This document shows positions 1 through 8,756 of a stretch of 64,000 bases of DNA, in pieces (position 1 is the stretch's first letter; every line of letters begins with the position of its first letter). The notes below the pieces were generated by a model. That model had not been told where the DNA came from. It made no database searches and saw only the letters and a program-made list of their open reading frames with translations. The DNA comes from Aquipseudomonas alcaligenes_A (lineage in GTDB: Bacteria; Pseudomonadota; Gammaproteobacteria; Pseudomonadales; Pseudomonadaceae), in the NCBI GenBank assembly GCA_048595745.1, contig CP184361.1; one strand, 5' to 3'. The position numbers and the translations under genes are program-made.

Positions 1-2
1 GC

Positions 3-1637
3 GCCACCCACCTGATCGACCTGCCGCAGCCGGGCAAGATCCCCGGGCGCCTGCTGCTGGTGGCGTCCAGCGAACTGCCCGGCGCCTTCTACACCGGCAC
101 CGTCACCGCCAGCGCGGTGATCCTGGCCTTCAGCCTGCTGCTCTGGGCACTGATCGCGCGGCAGATTCGCCGCCTCATCACCCGCCCGATCCGCAAGCTG
201 GAAGAGGTGTCACGCCAGGTCACCCGCGAGGAGAACTACGCCCTGCGGGCCGCGCGCGGCAACCAGGACGAGATCGGCAGCCTGGCCGATGCCTTCAACA
301 CCATGCTCAGCCGCATGGAGGCACGCGAGCAACAGCTCAAGCGGGCCCGCGACGACGCCGAGAGCGCCTTCGCCCAGGCCCAGAGCCTGGCCGAGGAAAC
401 CCGCCATTCCAACCGCAAGCTGGAACTGGAAGTGCAGGTGCGCAGCAAGATCGAGAAGAAGCTCACCGGCTTCCAGAATTACCTGAACAACATCATCGAC
501 TCCATGCCCTCGGCGCTGATCGCCCTCGACGATCAGCTCTACGTCACCCAATGGAATCAGGAGGCCAGCGCCCTCTCCGGTACGCCGCTGGATGAGGCGC
601 TCAACCAGCCGGTGTTCCTCGCTTTCCCGCCGCTCAAACCCTTCCTCGCCCAGCTCAAGCGCACGGCCGAGCAGCACCGGGTGGAGAAGGTCGAGCGGGT
701 GACCTGGCGCAAGGGCGAGGAAGCCCACCACTACGCCCTGACCTTCTACCCACTGATGGGCGCCGGCGGCCGTGGCGCGGTGATCCGTATCGACGACATC
801 ACCCAGCGCCTGTCGCTGGAGGAAATGATGGTGCAGTCGGAGAAGATGCTCTCGGTCGGCGGCCTGGCCGCCGGCATGGCCCATGAGATCAACAACCCGC
901 TCGGCGCCATCCTGCACAACGTGCAGAACATCCGCCGGCGCCTGTCGCCCGAGCTGACCAAGAATCAGGACCTGGCCGTGGAGGCCGGTATTGCCCTCGA
1001 CGACGTCAATGCCTATCTGCAGAGCCGCGAGATTCCCCAGCTGCTCGACGGCATCGCCCAGGCCGGCTCGCGCGCGGCCAAGATCGTCAGCCACATGCTC
1101 GCCTTCAGCCGCCGCAGCAACCGCCAGCTGGCCCCCTGCGACCTGCCACAGCTGATCGACCAGGCGCTGGAGATCGCCGGCAATGATTTCGACCTGACGG
1201 AAAGCTTCGACTTCAAGGCCATCGCCATCGAGCGCGACTTCGACCCGCAGCTGGGCCCGGTGCCGGCTACCGCCAACGAGCTGGAGCAGGTGCTGCTCAA
1301 TCTGCTGAAGAACGCCGCCCAGGCCATCCACCTGCGCGACGACGCCAGCGAGCCCGGCCGCATCACCCTGCGCACACGCCTCAATCCGCCCTGGGCGGAG
1401 ATACAGGTGGAAGACAACGGCATCGGCATGCCCGAGCCGGTGCGCAAGCGCATCTTCGAACCCTTCTTCACCACCAAGGAAGTCGGCCAGGGCACCGGGC
1501 TGGGTCTGTCCGTCTCCTATTTCATCGTCACCAACAACCACAAGGGTCAGCTGGAGGTGCAATCCTCCCAGGGCCAGGGTACCTGCTTCACCCTGCGCCT
1601 GCCGCTGACCGCACCTAGCGAAGGTACGGGCAACTGA
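3..1637 (+). CDS. Sensor histidine kinase, 5' truncated by the window edge
   Basis: The frame is open from the first bases of the window, so the true start and any periplasmic sensor region lie upstream. Visible in order: one transmembrane segment (about 115-170), a HAMP linker (about 170-330), a charged coiled coil, a PAS-like domain (about 480-800), a HisKA dimerisation domain with the phospho-acceptor His at 882-884 in the context MAHEINNP, and a HATPase_c domain with the N box (LLNLLKNAAQAI, about 1290-1330), DNGIGM, FEPFFTTK and GTGLGLS. All kinase motifs look intact. It should autophosphorylate and pass phosphate to a response regulator that is not in this window. The stop overlaps the next start by one base (TGATG), so the two are probably co-translated. 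The ligand cannot be inferred. From memory, a two-component sensor occupies this position in P. aeruginosa. Confidence 0.9.
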   Translation, partial: ATHLIDLPQPGKIPGRLLLVASSELPGAFYTGTVTASAVILAFSLLLWALIARQIRRLITRPIRKLEEVSRQVTREENYALRAARGNQDEIGSLADAFNTMLSRMEAREQQLKRARDDAESAFAQAQSLAEETRHSNRKLELEVQVRSKIEKKLTGFQNYLNNIIDSMPSALIALDDQLYVTQWNQEASALSGTPLDEALNQPVFLAFPPLKPFLAQLKRTAEQHRVEKVERVTWRKGEEAHHYALTFYPLMGAGGRGAVIRIDDITQRLSLEEMMVQSEKMLSVGGLAAGMAHEINNPLGAILHNVQNIRRRLSPELTKNQDLAVEAGIALDDVNAYLQSREIPQLLDGIAQAGSRAAKIVSHMLAFSRRSNRQLAPCDLPQLIDQALEIAGNDFDLTESFDFKAIAIERDFDPQLGPVPATANELEQVLLNLLKNAAQAIHLRDDASEPGRITLRTRLNPPWAEIQVEDNGIGMPEPVRKRIFEPFFTTKEVGQGTGLGLSVSYFIVTNNHKGQLEVQSSQGQGTCFTLRLPLTAPSEGTGN

Positions 1638-2212
1638 TGGGCTATCGACTGAGCAAGATCTACACAAAGACCGGCGACAAGGGCGAAACCGGACTGGCCG
1701 ACGGGCGCCGGGTGGGCAAGGACCACCCGCGCGTGGAAGCCATGGGCGAGCTGGACACCCTGAACAGCCAGATCGGCCTGCTGCTGGCCGAGCTCGCCGA
1801 GCAGCAGGCCGCCTGGCCGGGGCTGACAGAAATCATCGAAGTCCTGGCGCCCTGTCAGCATCGCCTGTTCGACCTCGGCGGCGAACTGGCGATGCCGGAC
1901 TACCAGGCCCTGCAGGAAGCCGAAGTGGAGCGCCTGGAGGCGGCCATCGACCTGTGGAACGAGGAAGTCGGCCCGCTGCGCAACTTCATTCTCCCTGGCG
2001 GTTCGCGCGCGGTGGCCCAGGCTCATGTTTGCCGCAGCCTGGCGCGCGGTGCCGAGCGCCGCTGCCAGCACCTCAACGCAGTGGAGCCGCTGCGCCCGGT
2101 GGGCATGGCCTATGTCAACCGCCTGTCCGATCTGCTGTTCGTCGCCGCACGTCTGATCGCCCGCCGCACTCAGATCGACGAAGTGCTGTGGCAGGCGGCA
2201 CAGAAGCCGTAG
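1637..2212 (+). CDS. PduO-type ATP:cob(I)alamin adenosyltransferase
   Basis: 191 aa, the normal length for the Cob_adeno_trans (PduO/MMAB) family, which transfers adenosine from ATP to cob(I)alamin to make adenosylcobalamin. The N-terminal ATP-binding stretch TKTGDKGETGLADGRR is near residue 11. RNFILPGGS followed by the Arg-rich HVCRSLARGAERR, and NRLSDLLFVAARL near the C-terminus, are the family's core motifs. It is unrelated in fold to the CobO/BtuR enzymes, so I give no symbol. The ATG overlaps the kinase stop by one base. The TAG stop at 2210-2212 lies inside the left end of a palindromic repeat. No cobalamin riboswitch is visible. Confidence 0.92.
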   Translation: MGYRLSKIYTKTGDKGETGLADGRRVGKDHPRVEAMGELDTLNSQIGLLLAELAEQQAAWPGLTEIIEVLAPCQHRLFDLGGELAMPDYQALQEAEVERLEAAIDLWNEEVGPLRNFILPGGSRAVAQAHVCRSLARGAERRCQHLNAVEPLRPVGMAYVNRLSDLLFVAARLIARRTQIDEVLWQAAQKP

Positions 2213-2267
2213 GGTGGAAAACGACCACAGGTCTTTTCCACCTGTATGACGCGGCTTTCCGCCCTAC
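2209..2267. repeat. Palindromic GTAGGG element between convergent genes (copy 1)
   Basis: 59-bp imperfect palindrome with termini GTAGGGTGGAAA (2209-2220) and TTTCCGCCCTAC (2256-2267), differing at one position. An inner stem pairs GGTGGAAAA (2213-2221) with TTTTCCACC (2234-2242). The left terminus contains the TAG stop of the adenosyltransferase gene (2210-2212). The right terminus contains, on the other strand, the TAG stop of the Nudix-ThiE gene (2264-2266). Related copies lie at 40181-40230 and 50310-50380. It may also serve as a bidirectional transcription terminator. Confidence 0.8.
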
Positions 2268-3205
2268 ACCGGCCAGAACGCGCGAATCCCCGCCACGCCC
2301 TGAGCGCCAGCCTGCCAGGCACGCTGGCGGTCCTGCGGGCCGACGCCGCCGAGCAGGTAAACCGGGATATTGCTGGCACGCAGCAGCTCGGCAGCCCGCT
2401 CCCAGCCCAGCGGCGTCGCCTGCGGGTGGGTCTGGGTCGCCTGCACCGGCGACAGGGTGACGAAATCCACGCCCATGCGCGCGGCCAGGGCCAGCTCTTC
2501 GGCGTCATGGCAGGACGCCGCCAGCCAGCGCTGGCCGGGGAACGGCCGACCGTTGGGCGCGTACTTGCGCAGCTGCGCCGCCGTCAGGTGCCAGCCGGCC
2601 GCCGGGAAGTCGCCCAGCCACTCCAGCGGCCCCTTGAGCATCAGCTGCGCCTTGCCGGCGCACAGGCCCTGGATATCCACGGCCAGGTCGCGGTACTGCG
2701 GGTCGAACATGTTCGGCGCGCGCAGCTGGATCAGACGCACACCGGCGGCCAGGGCCGCACGCACGCCACGCAGCATCTCGGCGGGCTCCAGGCCTTCCGG
2801 GGTGATCAGGTAAGTATCGGGCAGTCGCGCCGCCGCCACGATGGGCTGGTTGGCGGCGGGGAATTCGTAGTCGAGCAGTTCGCGCTCGCTCGCCCAGGCC
2901 AGCGGCTGGCCTTCGGCGCCGTGCGGCTCGCCGGTGAAGGATGAAACCTCCCAGACATCCAGCAGCACCTGCTTGTCCGGGTAGTCATGCTGAACCTGGA
3001 TCAGCGGCCGGGCCGCCTCGACGCGAATACCCAGCTCCTCCTCCAGCTCACGGGCCAGGGCCCGCTCGACGGCTTCGCCCTCCTCCACCTTGCCCCCGGG
3101 AAACTCCCACAGGCCACCCTGGTGCTTGTCCTGCGGGCGCTTGGCGATCAGCACTCGACCATCGGCGCCGCGAATCACCGCCGCGGCCACATGCACACGC
3201 TTCAC
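2264..3205 (-). CDS. Nudix (MutT-like) hydrolase fused to a thiamine-phosphate-synthase-like domain
   Basis: 313 aa from a GTG start. The N-terminal Nudix domain carries a perfect Nudix box at residues 38-60 (G-x5-E-x7-RELEEELGI), the metal and pyrophosphate catalytic signature. The C-terminal half (about 130-313) resembles the ThiE/TenI TIM barrel (LIQLRAPN, GVDFVTLSPVQATQTHP, PVYLLGGVGPQ). This MutT-ThiE fusion is known in pseudomonads. The Nudix part is expected to clean oxidised nucleotides or a thiamine-related pyrophosphate; whether the ThiE part is catalytic is unclear. The GTG start is chosen because it overlaps the upstream GST stop (GTGA) and begins MKRVHVAAAVI, the usual Nudix N-terminus; longer in-frame extensions run inside the GST gene. 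The stop is supplied by the palindromic repeat. Confidence 0.9.
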   Translation of the reverse strand: MKRVHVAAAVIRGADGRVLIAKRPQDKHQGGLWEFPGGKVEEGEAVERALARELEEELGIRVEAARPLIQVQHDYPDKQVLLDVWEVSSFTGEPHGAEGQPLAWASERELLDYEFPAANQPIVAAARLPDTYLITPEGLEPAEMLRGVRAALAAGVRLIQLRAPNMFDPQYRDLAVDIQGLCAGKAQLMLKGPLEWLGDFPAAGWHLTAAQLRKYAPNGRPFPGQRWLAASCHDAEELALAARMGVDFVTLSPVQATQTHPQATPLGWERAAELLRASNIPVYLLGGVGPQDRQRAWQAGAQGVAGIRAFWPV

Positions 3206-3834
3206 CCCTGCACCTCCTGCAGAGCCACCTGGTACCAGCGGCGGAAGGCCGGCCACTGGTAGATGGTCTCGACGTAGGCCGCAGCCTCGGCCGGCAGCAC
3301 CACGCGATAGCTGCGCAGGCGCGCCGCCACCGGTGCGAAGAAGGCATCGGCGATGCTGGCATGGCCGAACAGGAAGGCGCCGTCCTGGCCGAAGCGTTGG
3401 CGGCAGTCGGCCCACAGACGGCACACGCGGTCGATATCGGCCTGGGCCTCGGAGGGTAGCTCGGCCAGCGCCTGGTCGCGCGCCAGGTCCATGGACAGGT
3501 GGCTGCGCAGGGCGACGAAACCACTGTGCATCTCGGCGCAGACGCTACGCGCCAGGGCGCGGGCGTATTGCCCACGCGGCCACAGGTGCGCCTCGGGGAA
3601 GCGCTCGGCCAGGTACTCGGCGATGGCCAGGGAGTCCCACACCGGGCCTTCCTCGGTCAGCAGCACCGGCACCTTGCCAGTCGGCGAATGGCTCAGCAGG
3701 CGGGCCCGACTGTCCGGCCGGTACAGCCGTTCGAGGATTTCCTCGTAGGGCTCGCCCGTCAGATCCAGGGCCAGGGCCGCGCGCAGCGACCAGGAGGAAT
3801 AGTTCTTGTCGCCGATCACCAGCTTGAGGGACAT
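3202..3834 (-). CDS. Glutathione S-transferase family protein
   Basis: 210 aa. It has an N-terminal thioredoxin-fold domain with NYSSWSLRAAL (candidate catalytic Ser near residue 12), the cis-Pro glutathione-binding motif KVPVLL and the ESxAI-like segment DSLAIAEYL. An all-helical C-terminal domain follows. This subgroup conjugates or binds glutathione in the cytoplasm; the substrate cannot be told from sequence. The ATG at 3834 is preceded by AGGAG about 8 bases upstream, which decides the start. It overlaps the downstream Nudix gene by four bases, so the two are probably an operon. Confidence 0.9.
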   Translation of the reverse strand: MSLKLVIGDKNYSSWSLRAALALDLTGEPYEEILERLYRPDSRARLLSHSPTGKVPVLLTEEGPVWDSLAIAEYLAERFPEAHLWPRGQYARALARSVCAEMHSGFVALRSHLSMDLARDQALAELPSEAQADIDRVCRLWADCRQRFGQDGAFLFGHASIADAFFAPVAARLRSYRVVLPAEAAAYVETIYQWPAFRRWYQVALQEVQG

Positions 3835-3967
3835 GTCCGCTCTCCTAGAAAGGTGGTAGACGGAGGGTACGCGGCGCGGGCGGCCGCGAACAATTCCGCT
3901 TGCGCATGGGCCCATGAACGACAGGAATGGCGGTGCGAGGCGGCGCCTGCAGCACCCTCACCCCTAG

Positions 3968-3990
3968 CCCCTCTCCCAAAGGGAGAGGGG
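3968..3990. repeat. Perfect 10-bp inverted repeat downstream of argJ
   Basis: CCCCTCTCCC (3968-3977), AAA loop, GGGAGAGGGG (3981-3990), within a CCCTCACCCCTAGCC context. It lies between the argJ stop (4002) and the GST start (3834). Neither side has a T-run, so it is not a classical intrinsic terminator. Sequences of this type are commonly dispersed in proteobacterial genomes. It may attenuate transcription or protect mRNA ends. Confidence 0.6.
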
Positions 3991-4001
3991 ATGGGCATTG
4001 C

Positions 4002-5219
4002 TCAGGTGCGGTATTCGGCGTTGATCTTCACGTACTCATGGGACAGGTCGGTGGTCCAGATGGTTTCGCTGCACTCGCCACGGCCCAGCTCGATGCGGAT
4101 GCTGATCTCCTCGCGGGCCATGACTGCGGCGCCCTGCGCCTCGGTGTAGGTCGCCGCGCGGCCACCCTTGCTGGCGATGCAGACTTCGCCGAGGAACACG
4201 TCGATCAGGCTGACGTCCAGGTTCGGCACGCCGGCATAGCCGACGGCGGCGAGGATGCGCCCCCAGTTGGGATCGGAGGCGAACAGCGCGGTCTTGATCA
4301 GCGGCGAGTGGGCCACGGCGTAGGCCACGTCCAGGCACTCCTGATGATTGCCGCCGCCGTTGACCTGCACAGTGACGAACTTGGTGGCACCCTCGCCGTC
4401 GCGGACGATGGCCTGAGCCACTTCCATGAACACCTCCAGCACCGCCTGCTTGAGCTTGGCGAACAGTTCGCCGGAGGCCGAGGTGATTTCCGGCAGTGCA
4501 GCCTGGCCAGTGGCGATCAGCATGCAGCAGTCGTTGGTCGAGGTGTCGCCGTCGATGGTGATGCGGTTGAACGACTTGTTGGCGGCGTCGCGCACCAGAT
4601 CCTGCAGCACCTCGCGGGCCACCTTGGCATCGGTGGCGATGTAGCCAAGCATGGTCGCCATGTTCGGCCGGATCATGCCGGCACCCTTGCTGATACCGGT
4701 CACGGTGACCGTCACGCCATCATGCTGGAACTGGCGGCTTGCGCCCTTGGGCAGGGTGTCGGTGGTCATGATGCCGGTGGCGGCTTCGGCCCAGTGATCT
4801 TCATCCAAGTCATCCAGCGCGGCCTGCAGGGCGCCTTCGATCTTTTCCACGGGCAGCGGCTCGCCGATCACCCCGGTGGAGAACGGCAGCACGGCAGTCT
4901 CGCCGACGCCGGTCAGCGCCGCCAGCGCGGCGCAGGTGCGGCGAGCATTGGCCAGGCCGTCCGGGCCGGTACCGGCGTTGGCGTTGCCGGTGTTGGTCAG
5001 CAGATAACGCACCTCACCGGCCACGCGCTCGCGGGTGACGATCACCGGCGCGGCACAGAAGGCGTTGGTGGTGGTCACGCCGGCCACCCGCGAGCCTTCG
5101 GCGCAGCGCATCACCACCACGTCCTTGCGCCCCGGGCGCTTGATGCCGGCGGAGGCGATACCGAGTTCGAAACCGGGAACGGGGTGCAGCTTGGGCAGGG
5201 GACCGAGACCAACGGCCAT
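4002..5219 (-). CDS. argJ: Bifunctional glutamate N-acetyltransferase / amino-acid N-acetyltransferase ArgJ
   Basis: 405 aa, full length. ArgJ recycles the acetyl group from N-acetylornithine to glutamate in arginine biosynthesis and is an Ntn-type self-cleaving enzyme. The cleavage site is visible as KGAGMI (178-183) followed by ATML; Thr189 is the predicted nucleophile. The C-terminal ANDPNWGRI-like motif reads ASDPNWGRILAA. It lies 99 bases downstream of secA, separated by a strong hairpin terminator, so it probably has its own promoter. Start ATG at 5219 has GGAG about 9 bases upstream. Confidence 0.97.
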   Translation of the reverse strand: MAVGLGPLPKLHPVPGFELGIASAGIKRPGRKDVVVMRCAEGSRVAGVTTTNAFCAAPVIVTRERVAGEVRYLLTNTGNANAGTGPDGLANARRTCAALAALTGVGETAVLPFSTGVIGEPLPVEKIEGALQAALDDLDEDHWAEAATGIMTTDTLPKGASRQFQHDGVTVTVTGISKGAGMIRPNMATMLGYIATDAKVAREVLQDLVRDAANKSFNRITIDGDTSTNDCCMLIATGQAALPEITSASGELFAKLKQAVLEVFMEVAQAIVRDGEGATKFVTVQVNGGGNHQECLDVAYAVAHSPLIKTALFASDPNWGRILAAVGYAGVPNLDVSLIDVFLGEVCIASKGGRAATYTEAQGAAVMAREEISIRIELGRGECSETIWTTDLSHEYVKINAEYRT

Positions 5220-5258
5220 AGGAGACGCTCCTTCGTAGGCAGTGAAGCAGGTGGTGGA

Positions 5259-5295
5259 AAAACGCCGCGAGCGGCAGAGCCGGTCGCGGCGTTTT
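5259..5295 (-). terminator. Intrinsic terminator after secA
   Basis: Perfect 12-bp stem: AAAACGCCGCGA (5259-5270) pairs with TCGCGGCGTTTT (5284-5295). On the minus strand it ends in a run of five T. It lies 24 bases beyond the secA stop. Confidence 0.85.
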
Positions 5296-5318
5296 GTATA
5301 TAGCAGGCTGGGCGCGGC

Positions 5319-8054
5319 TTAGCCGACCTGGCCGTGGCAGTGCTTGTACTTCTTGCCGGACCCGCAGGGGCACGGTTCGTTGCGACCGATCTTCGGCTCG
5401 CTGCGCACCGGGGTGGCAACGGCCACGTCGCCCTCGGCGGCTTCCGCGGCCTCGGCAACCGGCATGGCGGACGCCTCGGCATGCTGGAACTGCATACGCT
5501 CGGCCAGGGCCTCGGCCTCGCGGCGCAGACGGGCCTCCTCCTCGATCGGATCCTCGCGGCGCACCTGAACGTGGGAAAGCACGCGAATGGTGTCGCGCTT
5601 GATCGACTCGAGCAGCTCCTGGAACAGGGTGAAGGACTCGCGCTTGTACTCCTGCTTCGGGTTCTTCTGCGCGTAGCCGCGCAGGTGGATGCCGTGGCGC
5701 AGGTGATCCATGGTGGCCAGGTGATCCTTCCACAGGTCGTCCAGCACGCGCAGCAGCATCTGCTTCTCGAAGGTGCGCAGGGCCTCGGCACCGGCCAGGT
5801 CTTCCTTCTCGTGATAGGCGGCGAGCAGCTCGGCGAGGATTTTCTCGCGCAGGGTTTCCTCGTACAGCTTGTCGTCTTCATCCAGCCACTGCTGGATCGG
5901 CAGGCGCAGACCGAAGTCGCTGTACAGCGCCATCTCCAGGCCGGTGATATCCCACTGTTCCGGCAGCGACTGCGGCGGCAGGTGGTTGTTGATGGTGGTG
6001 TTGAGCACTTCCTGGCGGAACTCGACGATGGTGTCGCCGATGTTGTCGGCCGCCAGCAGGCTGTTGCGCATGTGGTAGATCACCTTGCGCTGCTCGTTGG
6101 CCACGTCGTCGTATTCGAGCAACTGCTTGCGCATATCGAAGTTGCGACCTTCGACCTTGCGCTGCGCCTTCTCGATGGCGTTGGTCACCATGCGGTGCTC
6201 GATGGCCTCGCCGGACTGCATGCCCAGTGCCTTCATGAAGTTCTTCACCCGGTCAGAGGCGAAGATGCGCATCAGGTTGTCTTCCAGCGACAGGTAGAAG
6301 CGGCTGGAGCCTGGATCGCCCTGACGACCGGCACGGCCGCGCAGCTGGTTGTCGATACGGCGCGATTCGTGGCGCTCGGAGGCGATCACGTGCAGGCCGC
6401 CCGCTTCGATGACCTGCTGGTGACGCTTCTGCCAGTCGGCCTTGATCTGCGCGATCTGCTCTTCGCTCGGCGCTTCCAGGGCAGCCACTTCCGCTTCCCA
6501 GTTGCCGCCCAGCAGGATGTCGGTACCGCGACCGGCCATGTTGGTGGCCAAGGTCACGGCGCCCGGGCGGCCGGCCTGCGCGATGATCTCGGCTTCCTTC
6601 TCGTGGTACTTGGCGTTGAGCACCTTGTGCTCGATGCCGGCCTGTTCCAGGAGCTTGGAGACGTACTCGGAGGTTTCGATCGAGGCGGTACCGACCAGGA
6701 TCGGCCGGCCCTGGGCCTGGCTTTCCTTGATGTCGGTGATGATCGCCTGGTACTTCTCTTCCTGGGTCAGGTAGACCAGGTCATTGAAGTCCTTGCGCGC
6801 CACCGGCCGATGGGTGGGGATGACCACTACGTCGAGACCGTAGATCTGGCGGAACTCGAAGGCCTCGGTGTCGGCGGTACCGGTCATGCCGGCGAGCTTC
6901 TTGTAGAGGCGGAAGTAGTTCTGGAAGGTGGTCGAGGCGAGGGTCTGGCTCTCGGCCTGGATGTTCACCCCTTCCTTGGCCTCGATGGCCTGGTGCAGGC
7001 CCTCGGACAGGCGGCGGCCCTGCATGGTACGGCCGGTGTGCTCGTCGATCAGGATGACCTGACCGTTCTGCACGATGTACTCGACGTTGCGGTGGAACAG
7101 CTTGTGCGCGCGCAGGCCGGCGTAGACGTGGGTCAGCAGGCTGAGGTTATGCGCGGAGTAGAGGCTCTCGCCCTCGGCCAGCAAGCCCGCTGCGGTGAGC
7201 ATCTCCTCAACGTACTGGTGGCCAGCCTCGTTGAGTTCGACCTGGCGGGTCTTCTCGTCGACCTTGTAGTGGCCTTCCTGAGTGACCACGCCTTCCTCTT
7301 CCTCGATGTGCTGCTTGAGGCGCGGGATCAGCTGGTTGATCTGCATGTACAGCTGGGAGCTGTCCTCGGCCTGACCGGAGATGATCAGCGGGGTACGCGC
7401 TTCGTCGATGAGGATGGAGTCCACTTCGTCGACCACGGCGAAGTTCAGCTCGCGCTGGAACTTGTCTTCCAGGCTGAAGGCCATGTTGTCGCGCAGGTAG
7501 TCGAAACCGAATTCGTTGTTGGTGCCGTAGGTGATATCGGCGGCGTAGGCAGCACGCTTCTCTTCCGGCGGCATGAAGGGAATCACCACGCCGACGGACA
7601 GGCCGAGGAACTCATACAGAGGGCGCATCCAGTTGGCGTCGCGGCGGGCCAGGTAGTCGTTCACCGTGACCACGTGCACACCCTTGCCGGACAGTGCGTT
7701 GAGGTACACGGCCAGGGTACCCACCAGGGTCTTGCCCTCACCGGTACGCATCTCGGCGATCTTGCCCTCGTGCAGAGTCATGCCGCCGATCAGCTGTACG
7801 TCGAAGTGACGCATGCCCATCACCCGCTTGCCGGCTTCACGGGCCACGGCGAAGGCTTCGGGAAGAATCTGGTCGAGGGTCTCGCCCTTGGCCAGGCGCG
7901 CCTTGAACTCTTCGGTCTTGCCCTTGAGCTGCTCGTCGGAGAGAGCGAGCATCTGCTCCTCGAGGGCGTTGATCGCGCTCACTGTCTTGAGCATGCGTTT
8001 GACTTCACGCTCGTTCTTGCTTCCAAAGAGTTTCTTCAACAGTGGCGCAAACAT
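5319..8054 (-). CDS. secA: Preprotein translocase ATPase SecA
   Basis: 911 aa. SecA drives secretory proteins through SecYEG using ATP. Visible are the N-terminal MFAPLLKKLFGSKNEREVKRM, Walker A region MRTGEGKTLVGTLA, DEAD-like DEVDSILIDEARTPLIISG, the second nucleotide-binding fold (ATNMAGRGTDILLGGNW, RGRAGRQGDPGSSRFYLS), the long helical scaffold, and a C-terminal zinc-binding tail CPCGSGKKYKHCH that contacts SecB and membrane. The ATG at 8054 is preferred over an in-frame GTG at 8072 because it matches known SecA N-termini and has a GGAAG ribosome site about 11 bases upstream. No secM-like leader gene is seen; the divergent neighbour is dciA. Confidence 0.98.
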   Translation of the reverse strand: MFAPLLKKLFGSKNEREVKRMLKTVSAINALEEQMLALSDEQLKGKTEEFKARLAKGETLDQILPEAFAVAREAGKRVMGMRHFDVQLIGGMTLHEGKIAEMRTGEGKTLVGTLAVYLNALSGKGVHVVTVNDYLARRDANWMRPLYEFLGLSVGVVIPFMPPEEKRAAYAADITYGTNNEFGFDYLRDNMAFSLEDKFQRELNFAVVDEVDSILIDEARTPLIISGQAEDSSQLYMQINQLIPRLKQHIEEEEGVVTQEGHYKVDEKTRQVELNEAGHQYVEEMLTAAGLLAEGESLYSAHNLSLLTHVYAGLRAHKLFHRNVEYIVQNGQVILIDEHTGRTMQGRRLSEGLHQAIEAKEGVNIQAESQTLASTTFQNYFRLYKKLAGMTGTADTEAFEFRQIYGLDVVVIPTHRPVARKDFNDLVYLTQEEKYQAIITDIKESQAQGRPILVGTASIETSEYVSKLLEQAGIEHKVLNAKYHEKEAEIIAQAGRPGAVTLATNMAGRGTDILLGGNWEAEVAALEAPSEEQIAQIKADWQKRHQQVIEAGGLHVIASERHESRRIDNQLRGRAGRQGDPGSSRFYLSLEDNLMRIFASDRVKNFMKALGMQSGEAIEHRMVTNAIEKAQRKVEGRNFDMRKQLLEYDDVANEQRKVIYHMRNSLLAADNIGDTIVEFRQEVLNTTINNHLPPQSLPEQWDITGLEMALYSDFGLRLPIQQWLDEDDKLYEETLREKILAELLAAYHEKEDLAGAEALRTFEKQMLLRVLDDLWKDHLATMDHLRHGIHLRGYAQKNPKQEYKRESFTLFQELLESIKRDTIRVLSHVQVRREDPIEEEARLRREAEALAERMQFQHAEASAMPVAEAAEAAEGDVAVATPVRSEPKIGRNEPCPCGSGKKYKHCHGQVG

Positions 8055-8127
8055 ATCGACGGATTCTTCCACTCAAGGGGATGGGGGGCGCTGCCCAGCG
8101 GCCAGCTCGACCGCATGCAAAGGGGGC

Positions 8128-8133
8128 ATTCTA
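8128..8133 (-). promoter_or_regulatory. Candidate -10 box for secA
   Basis: TAGAAT on the minus strand, 74 bases upstream of the secA start. No convincing -35 hexamer lies 16-18 bases upstream, so this is only a candidate. Confidence 0.35.
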
Positions 8134-8289
8134 CTCGGAAACGTTGGCGAGAAAAGGGCGAACTCCCGCGAGCCGCGCGGATACGCCAGACCGGCTCATG
8201 AGCTGGCCATTACCTTCATATGGGGACGACGACCGACAGCTGCAAGGGCCTTTGCTAACATGGGCGCATCGATACCCGAAGTCACCGCC

Positions 8290-8742
8290 ATGAGCCTGCG
8301 CCCCCCACCCGCCAAGACCCCTGCCAATCTGCTGCGTGAACACAAGCCGCTGCAGGCGCTGTTCAGCGCAGCCCAGCGTCTGGGCAGGCTGCAGGCGCTG
8401 GTGGAGGCCCAGCTGGAGCCGGCGGCGCGCGAGCACTGCCAGGTCGCCAGCTGGCATGACGGCTGCCTGCTGTTGCTGACCAGCAACGGCCACTGGGCCA
8501 CCCGTCTGCATTACCAGCAGCGCCGCCTGCAACGCCTGCTGCAAGTACTGCCGGAGTTCGCCGGGCTGCAGAAGATCCAGGTCAAGGTACGCCCGCCCAA
8601 TACCCAGGTCGCCTATCAGGCGCACAAGACCGAGCTGTCCGAGGCCGCCGCCGTCAGCCTGCGCAGCGCCGCCGAGGGCATCGGTGATCCGAAGCTGCGT
8701 GCCGCCCTGGAGCGCCTGGCACGCAATGCCAGGCACGACTGA
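8290..8742 (+). CDS. dciA: DUF721 protein, DciA-type replicative helicase loader
   Basis: 150 aa. The protein has the DUF721 (DciA) core: LLREHKPLQALFSAAQRLGRLQALVEAQLEP, the DGCLLLLTSNGHWATRLHYQQRRLQRLL segment and IQVKVRPP. DciA family proteins interact with DnaB and replace DnaC/DnaI in most bacteria, including pseudomonads. It is a single gene between secA (divergent) and lpxC (convergent). The start is uncertain: ATG 8290 fits the common N-terminus (MSLRPPP), but an in-frame ATG at 8260 with AAGGG upstream would add ten residues. Confidence 0.85.
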   Translation: MSLRPPPAKTPANLLREHKPLQALFSAAQRLGRLQALVEAQLEPAAREHCQVASWHDGCLLLLTSNGHWATRLHYQQRRLQRLLQVLPEFAGLQKIQVKVRPPNTQVAYQAHKTELSEAAAVSLRSAAEGIGDPKLRAALERLARNARHD

Positions 8743-8756
8743 AGGAATACGGGGAG

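Noticed and set aside
1..2212. Possible cobalamin riboswitch for the adenosyltransferase
   Set aside because: The gene starts inside the kinase stop codon, so there is no leader, and no B12-box-like sequence is visible.
3905..3916. CATGGGCCCATG 12-bp palindrome
   Set aside because: Single perfect palindrome without repeats or a nearby promoter; too short and GC-rich to call an operator.
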